Shown here: one piece after another, positions 60,431-64,000 of the stretch | Layout of the letters: every line of letters starts with the position of its first letter | How positions within the stretch are numbered: position 1 is the first letter of the stretch | Source: DATFVJ01 sp963727015 | GTDB taxonomy: Bacteria; Actinomycetota; Actinomycetes; Streptosporangiales; Streptosporangiaceae | Direction: 5' to 3' | Length of the DNA: 64,000 bases | NCBI GenBank assembly: GCA_963727015.1 | Contig: CAVSEV010000003.1 | Coordinates: 57,533 to 121,532 of the forward strand | Notes under the pieces: generated by a model | The model's input: the letters and a program-made list of their open reading frames with translations, nothing else | Told to the model about the DNA's origin: nothing | Database searches by the model: none | Program-made: the position numbers and the translations under genes

Positions 60431-61948
60431 TCAGGACTGGATAAGCTGGTCCTTGAGGATCTTGCCTGTCGCATTCTTTGGCAGTTCGTCGCGGAACTCG
60501 ACGAACCGTGGGTACTTGTAGGCGGCAAGACGTTCCTTGCAGAAATCGATCACCTCCGGGCCGGTGATCGATTTGCCGGACTTCAGCGCCACGTACGCCT
60601 TGACCTCTTCACCAAGCCGGGCGTTGGGGATTCCGACCACCGCCGCCTCAGCGATCGCCGGATGGGCGTGCAGCACGTCCTCGATCTCGAGCGGGTACAC
60701 GTTGTAGCCGCCGCGGATGATGAGTTCCTTCTTGCGGCCGACGATGAACAGGAAACCGTCCTCGTCGACGTAGCCGAGGTCGCCGGTGTGGAACCAGCCG
60801 CCGGCGAACGCCTCCGCTGTGGCTTCCGGGTTGTTCAGGTAACCTTTCATGACGTGCAGCCCGCGGGTGACCACCTCGCCGACGTTGTCCTGGCCGCGCG
60901 GCAATTCCCTGCCGTCGTCGCCCCAGACCTGTGTCTGGGTGCCCCAGAGCGGCTTTCCGACACTATAGGCGCGGCGTTCGATGGCGGTGCGGTTGAACGT
61001 CGTCGTAGACGCGGTCTCGGTCAGCCCGTAGCCCTCGAGGATGAGGACACCGAAGTGCTCCTCGAAAGCGTCGAGCACGGGCGAAGGTATCGAGGCGCCG
61101 CCGGAGATCGCGACCCGCATCGATGACACGTCGTACTTGTCAAGCTCCGGGTGCGCGAGCAGGGCGATGTACATAGTAGGCACGCCCTCGAAGATGGTCG
61201 CGCGGTCGCGTTCGATCGCGGTGAGGACCGCTGTTGGGTCAAAGCGCGGGACGAGCGACATCGTGCAGCCGAACCGCACGCAGATGTTCAGGATGCTGGA
61301 CAGGCCGAACACGTGGAACAGGGGCAGCACGGTGAGGGCGATATCGTCCTGCTGAATGTTAAACAGGCGCCCGGGGATGTCGGCGTTCATGTACAGCTGT
61401 ATGTGCGTCAGTTCCGCGCCCTTGGGCCGGCCGGTCGTGCCCGAGGTGTAAACAATGACGGCGGTGTCGGTGAGGTAGCGACCTTCCAGCCGCCGGCCCG
61501 CGGAGGCGGCGAGCAACCGCTCGAACGGTACGGCGCCGCCGGGTGCGTCCTCGGCCTGGCCGACGACGTAAACCTCGCCCACACCGGCCTCAGCGGCCGC
61601 TTTGGCCGCGTGCTCGAGCACTCCGGCCCAGGTGATGATGGCCCTCGCCCGGCTGTCGCTGAGCTGGAACTCGATTTCCGCGGCCTTGAGCAGCACATTC
61701 ATCGGCACGACCACGCCGCCGGCCTTGAGGATCCCGAAATACGCGATGAGGAATTGCGGGATGTTCGGAAGCTGGATCGCCACCGCGTCTCCTGGCCGCA
61801 GGCCGGATCCAACGAGGCCAGTGGCGAGCCGGTCGGACAGCGCGTCAAGCTCCGCGTAGGTCAGCTGCCCGCCGGGATATAGCGCGACCGGCTTGCCTGG
61901 TGTTGCGTCCGCAGACTCACGCAGGATGATTGCGAGGTTGAAGTCCAT
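60431..61948 (-). CDS. Long-chain fatty-acid-CoA ligase (AMP-dependent)
   Basis: 505 residues; AAGGGAG lies 8 bases before the ATG. All ligase motifs are intact: VIVYTSGTTGRPKGAELTH, LEGYGLTETASTTTFNR, GEVVTRGLHVMKGYLNNPEA, FHTGDLGYVDEDGFLFIVGR, KKELIIRGGYNVYPLEIEDV and the C-terminal lysine in KNATGKILKDQL. It activates a fatty or related acid to its acyl-CoA. It is the best-preserved of the AMP-binding proteins in this window. It may share a transcript with the HMG-CoA reductase gene, 248 bases downstream, unless the hairpin at 60241 separates them. Confidence 0.94.
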   Translation of the reverse strand: MDFNLAIILRESADATPGKPVALYPGGQLTYAELDALSDRLATGLVGSGLRPGDAVAIQLPNIPQFLIAYFGILKAGGVVVPMNVLLKAAEIEFQLSDSRARAIITWAGVLEHAAKAAAEAGVGEVYVVGQAEDAPGGAVPFERLLAASAGRRLEGRYLTDTAVIVYTSGTTGRPKGAELTHIQLYMNADIPGRLFNIQQDDIALTVLPLFHVFGLSSILNICVRFGCTMSLVPRFDPTAVLTAIERDRATIFEGVPTMYIALLAHPELDKYDVSSMRVAISGGASIPSPVLDAFEEHFGVLILEGYGLTETASTTTFNRTAIERRAYSVGKPLWGTQTQVWGDDGRELPRGQDNVGEVVTRGLHVMKGYLNNPEATAEAFAGGWFHTGDLGYVDEDGFLFIVGRKKELIIRGGYNVYPLEIEDVLHAHPAIAEAAVVGIPNARLGEEVKAYVALKSGKSITGPEVIDFCKERLAAYKYPRFVEFRDELPKNATGKILKDQLIQS

Positions 61949-62221
61949 CGCTCGTGCTCCCTTCCCCTGGAGGTGAGCTCATGAGACTGAGCAGCATCCC
62001 TGGGGCGGCTGACCGCTGCCTGGACGGCAGTCGCCAACGATCCGCCGCCGGCGCCTCCAATGTCCACGCTTTAACCCCCGCCCGGGGTGCCAAAACAGGC
62101 GTTGTTCCCGATCAGGCAGGACCTTCGCCACCTGCCCGCTGACGCGGACCCTGCGGTATCCGGTCCGCTGCTGCGACGCGGACCTGCGGGTTTTCGTGTT
62201 CACCGGTTCCGGCCGCGGACG

Positions 62222-62380
62222 TCAGTAGGCCGAACGGCCCCCGAACATCTCCGCGAGCCTGAACGCGAGGTTTAGGTCACCCTCGATCGTCATCCGGCCG
62301 TCCAGAATTAAGGGGCAGAAATACTCCACGTTGGTAATGATCCTGACGAAGTCGGCCAGCGGCAGCCTGATCATCAGCGC
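62222..62380 (-). pseudogene. C-terminal fragment of an SCP2-type sterol-carrier domain
   Basis: 52 codons before a TAG: LMIRLPLADFVRIITNVEYF, PLILDGRMTIEGDLNLAFRL and AEMFGG. This is the end of an SCP2-like lipid-binding domain with its characteristic GxxxxEGD strand. Nothing of the first half is found upstream; the frame simply continues into unrelated sequence. It stands as a gene remnant downstream of an intact ligase, both perhaps of one former lipid operon. Confidence 0.6.
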
Positions 62381-62493
62381 CGCATCAGCTGCGGCGCCTT
62401 GGCGTGCCCGCGCGCCCTGGTTAGGGCGCGACCGGGACCGGCGCATCGACGTCAGATGGCATGAGAACGGAGCCGAACACTCCGTCACGCTGA

Positions 62494-62718
62494 CCGGCTT
62501 TCCTGCGCGGGGTGGCGCTGCCTGGCGTCGGCTCGGCGCAGTGCCCGATCGCGCTGCACCGTGACCTGTGGGCACGGCTGGCCTGCGACCTGCGCCCGAA
62601 CGGGCTGGACAAAATCGCTACCGACGAGGTCGGCCTGGACGGACTCGAGCCCGGTCTTGACCGGGTTCTGGCCGGTGGCAACAAGGGCCGCACCGTTGTC
62701 AGGCTGGGCGGGGGATAA
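62494..62718 (+). pseudogene. C-terminal fragment of an AcuI/YhdH-type oxidoreductase
   Basis: In-frame after a TGA at 62491: PAFLRGVALPGVGSAQCP, HRDLWARLACDLRPNGLDKI, LDRVLAGGNKGRTVVRLGGG and a TAA at 62718. These match the end of zinc-independent quinone/acrylyl-CoA reductases of the medium-chain dehydrogenase superfamily (the FILRGV-LGID-S segment and the final GRTVV strand). The coenzyme-binding part is missing. It lies back to back with the SCP2 fragment, so the two relics mark a deletion or rearrangement junction between about 62380 and 62494. Confidence 0.6.
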
Positions 62719-63017
62719 CTCGGCAACACCGGACCCCGTATTGCCGTGAGCACCGGCAGGGACGGTCACCGGATTGATCCTTAACGGCTCACGCGGGCTG
62801 GCACCCTTACGCTGGCTGGCACTTTCGTTGTGCCAGAACACGCTCGTGGTTTCGTGACGGCGGCCCGCGCAGCAGCCTTGCCGGAGCGCCCGCAGCGGCA
62901 GGCGGGGCGGACGCCCCGCCGTTCTGGGTTCCCCCGACACGGTGTTTCCCTTCCCCTGACACGGTGTTCCCCTGACATGGTCTTCCCCTGACACGGTGTT
63001 CCCCTGACACGGTGGCG
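62719..63017. other. Spacer with a 17-bp tandem repeat
   Basis: About 300 bases. The final part, about 62931-63014, is an array of CCTGACACGGTGTTCCC units (four to five copies, one variant with CATGGTCTT). No gene is recognised in the rest. Confidence 0.75.
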
Positions 63018-63060
63018 CGGCTGGAGACTCAAGCCGGAAAGCGGCTTGAGTCTCCAGCCG
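63018..63060. promoter_or_regulatory. Perfect 19-bp inverted repeat before the MerR gene
   Basis: CGGCTGGAGACTCAAGCCG and its exact complement are separated by GAAAG, ending 22 bases before the MerR ATG. It contains CTCAAG...CTTGAG, the half-site pattern of several MerR-family operators (the SoxR box is of this type). It may be an autoregulatory operator, and in RNA it would form a 19-bp hairpin. Confidence 0.55.
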
Positions 63061-63082
63061 CTGGAAGGCAGAGGCTGATGCC

Positions 63083-64000
63083 ATGAACGACCGCGCCGAG
63101 CTGTTCACAATCGGGCAGCTCGCCGACCGCACAGGCCTGGCCGTGCGCACGATCCGCTTCTGGTCCGATGCCGGCGTTGTCCCGCCGACGTGCCGTTCCT
63201 CCGGCGGTTACCGGCTCTATGATGCCGGTGCCGTGCCGAGGCTGGACCTGGTGCGGACACTGCGCGAACTCGGGCTGGAACTGGACGCGGTCCGGCAGAT
63301 CCTGAGCAGGCAGGCGAGTGTCGCCGATGTGGCGTCCGCCCACGCTTGTGCCCTCGATGCCGAGATCCGCATTCTCCAGGTCCGGCGCCGCGTGCTCCGG
63401 GCCATCGCACGGCGTGGTGTCCCGACCGAGGAGATGACACTGATGCACAGACTCGCCACGCTGTCCGCACCGCAGCGGCAGCAGATCATCGACGATTTCG
63501 TCGCGCACGTTTTCGCTGGTGTGGACGAAGCAGCGCCAGGTGCGCGCATTGCCCAGGCGATGCGGCAGCTTCCCGCCGAACTGCCCGCCGATCCTGCGCC
63601 AGAACAGGTGGACGCGTGGATCGAGCTCGCCGAGCTTGCCAGCGACCCAGAGTTCCGCGAGCGGTCACGTGAGATGGCGGTCGCGGGCGCGGCGGCCGGA
63701 TCAGGGCAGCCGCGGATGACCGACCCGGCACCGGTCCTGGAGCACGCCGGCGGCGCTGTCGCGGCGGGCGTCGCGCCAGAATCGGCAGCGGGCAAGGTCA
63801 TTTTGGACCGCATCGTGCCTGCGGAGACCCCAGCAGGCGAGCGCGCCACGCTCGCCGATCAGATCGAGACGTTCACCGACCGGCGCGTCGAGCGGTACTG
63901 GCAGCTCATCGGCGTGATCAACGGCCGGCCGGCAGTCCCGTCCACTATCCCTGCCTTCGAGTGGCTGGTCACGGCCCTGCGGGTGCACGCTGGAGCCTAG
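63083..64000 (+). CDS. MerR family transcriptional regulator
   Basis: 305 residues, ending exactly at the window edge with TAG. The N-terminal winged helix is canonical: LFTIGQLADRTGLAVRTIRF, WSDAGVVPPTCRSSGGYRLY, then the dimerisation helix VRTLRELGLELDAVRQILSR. The remaining 190 residues form a helical effector domain ending IPAFEWLVTALRVHAGA, with one central repeat-like Ala/Gly segment (AVAGAAAGSGQ). Only a few Cys are present (TCRSS, HACAL), so it is not a clear metal sensor. The strong palindrome directly upstream is its likely operator. Confidence 0.92.
   Translation: MNDRAELFTIGQLADRTGLAVRTIRFWSDAGVVPPTCRSSGGYRLYDAGAVPRLDLVRTLRELGLELDAVRQILSRQASVADVASAHACALDAEIRILQVRRRVLRAIARRGVPTEEMTLMHRLATLSAPQRQQIIDDFVAHVFAGVDEAAPGARIAQAMRQLPAELPADPAPEQVDAWIELAELASDPEFRERSREMAVAGAAAGSGQPRMTDPAPVLEHAGGAVAAGVAPESAAGKVILDRIVPAETPAGERATLADQIETFTDRRVERYWQLIGVINGRPAVPSTIPAFEWLVTALRVHAGA

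Noticed and set aside
1..64000. tRNA, rRNA, replication origin or prophage
   Set aside because: No cloverleaf with CCA-adjacent acceptor, rRNA-like sequence, DnaA-box cluster or block of phage structural genes was seen on reading; a dedicated RNA search could not be run.

Overview
The window is GC-rich DNA from an actinomycete. Starts are often GTG or TTG behind AGGAGG-type ribosome sites, and several genes are typical of Actinomycetota (RamB-type regulator divergent from isocitrate lyase, glucosyl-3-phosphoglycerate synthase, DUF2079 and MMPL membrane proteins, an actinobacterial HrpA). A large-genome soil lineage near Streptosporangiales is my guess; no rRNA or tRNA was seen to settle it.

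Layout. 1-1.3 kb: secreted DUF1906 glycoside-hydrolase-like protein cut by the left edge. 2.0-7.3 kb: a divergent module with an S8 subtilase (apparent frameshift), an ECF sigma factor and a small beta-rich protein on the minus strand, facing a TPR-CHAT caspase-like protease on the plus strand. 7.5-14.3 kb: VOC protein, broken serine hydrolase, two acyl-CoA ligases around a broken DinB protein and a broken cyclase. 14.6-18.8 kb: HrpA helicase. 19-25.2 kb: STAS protein, two paralogous SatP-type transporters, SGNH hydrolase, methyltransferase relic, TetR regulator. 25.3-33.3 kb: decayed AMP-binding protein, DUF2079 protein, frameshifted aldehyde dehydrogenase, MMPL transporter, small membrane protein. 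33.7-40.2 kb: repeat-rich membrane esterase and a partial paralogue, aceA, ramB, gpgS. 40.4-46.3 kb: tandem palindrome array, membrane protein, pobA, aldehyde dehydrogenase relic, pcaI-pcaJ and a pcaR-like gene destroyed by a repeat. 47-51.9 kb: trpE(G) with a leader-peptide attenuator, thyX, flavohemoglobin. 52-53.3 kb: almost pure repeat DNA. 53.7-64 kb: PuuD-like pseudoenzyme, enoyl-CoA hydratase, acyl-CoA dehydrogenase, DUF433/DUF5615 toxin-antitoxin pair, HMG-CoA reductase, acyl-CoA ligase, gene relics and a MerR regulator with a strong palindromic operator.

The metabolic theme is acyl-CoA and aromatic-acid catabolism feeding acetyl-CoA: PobA and PcaIJ belong to the protocatechuate/beta-ketoadipate route, the ligases, dehydrogenase and hydratase to acyl-CoA breakdown, and AceA with RamB to the glyoxylate shunt.

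Two features stand out at the DNA level. A 67-bp near-perfect palindrome recurs at four loci (seven copies, four of them in a 124-bp tandem array). More than twenty unrelated short tandem arrays also occur, inside genes and often directly after stop codons. Several genes carry one-base frameshifts that a single added base would repair, so either sequencing indels or ongoing decay must be considered. The CHAT/S8/sigma module is the best candidate for a poorly described regulated proteolysis or conflict system.
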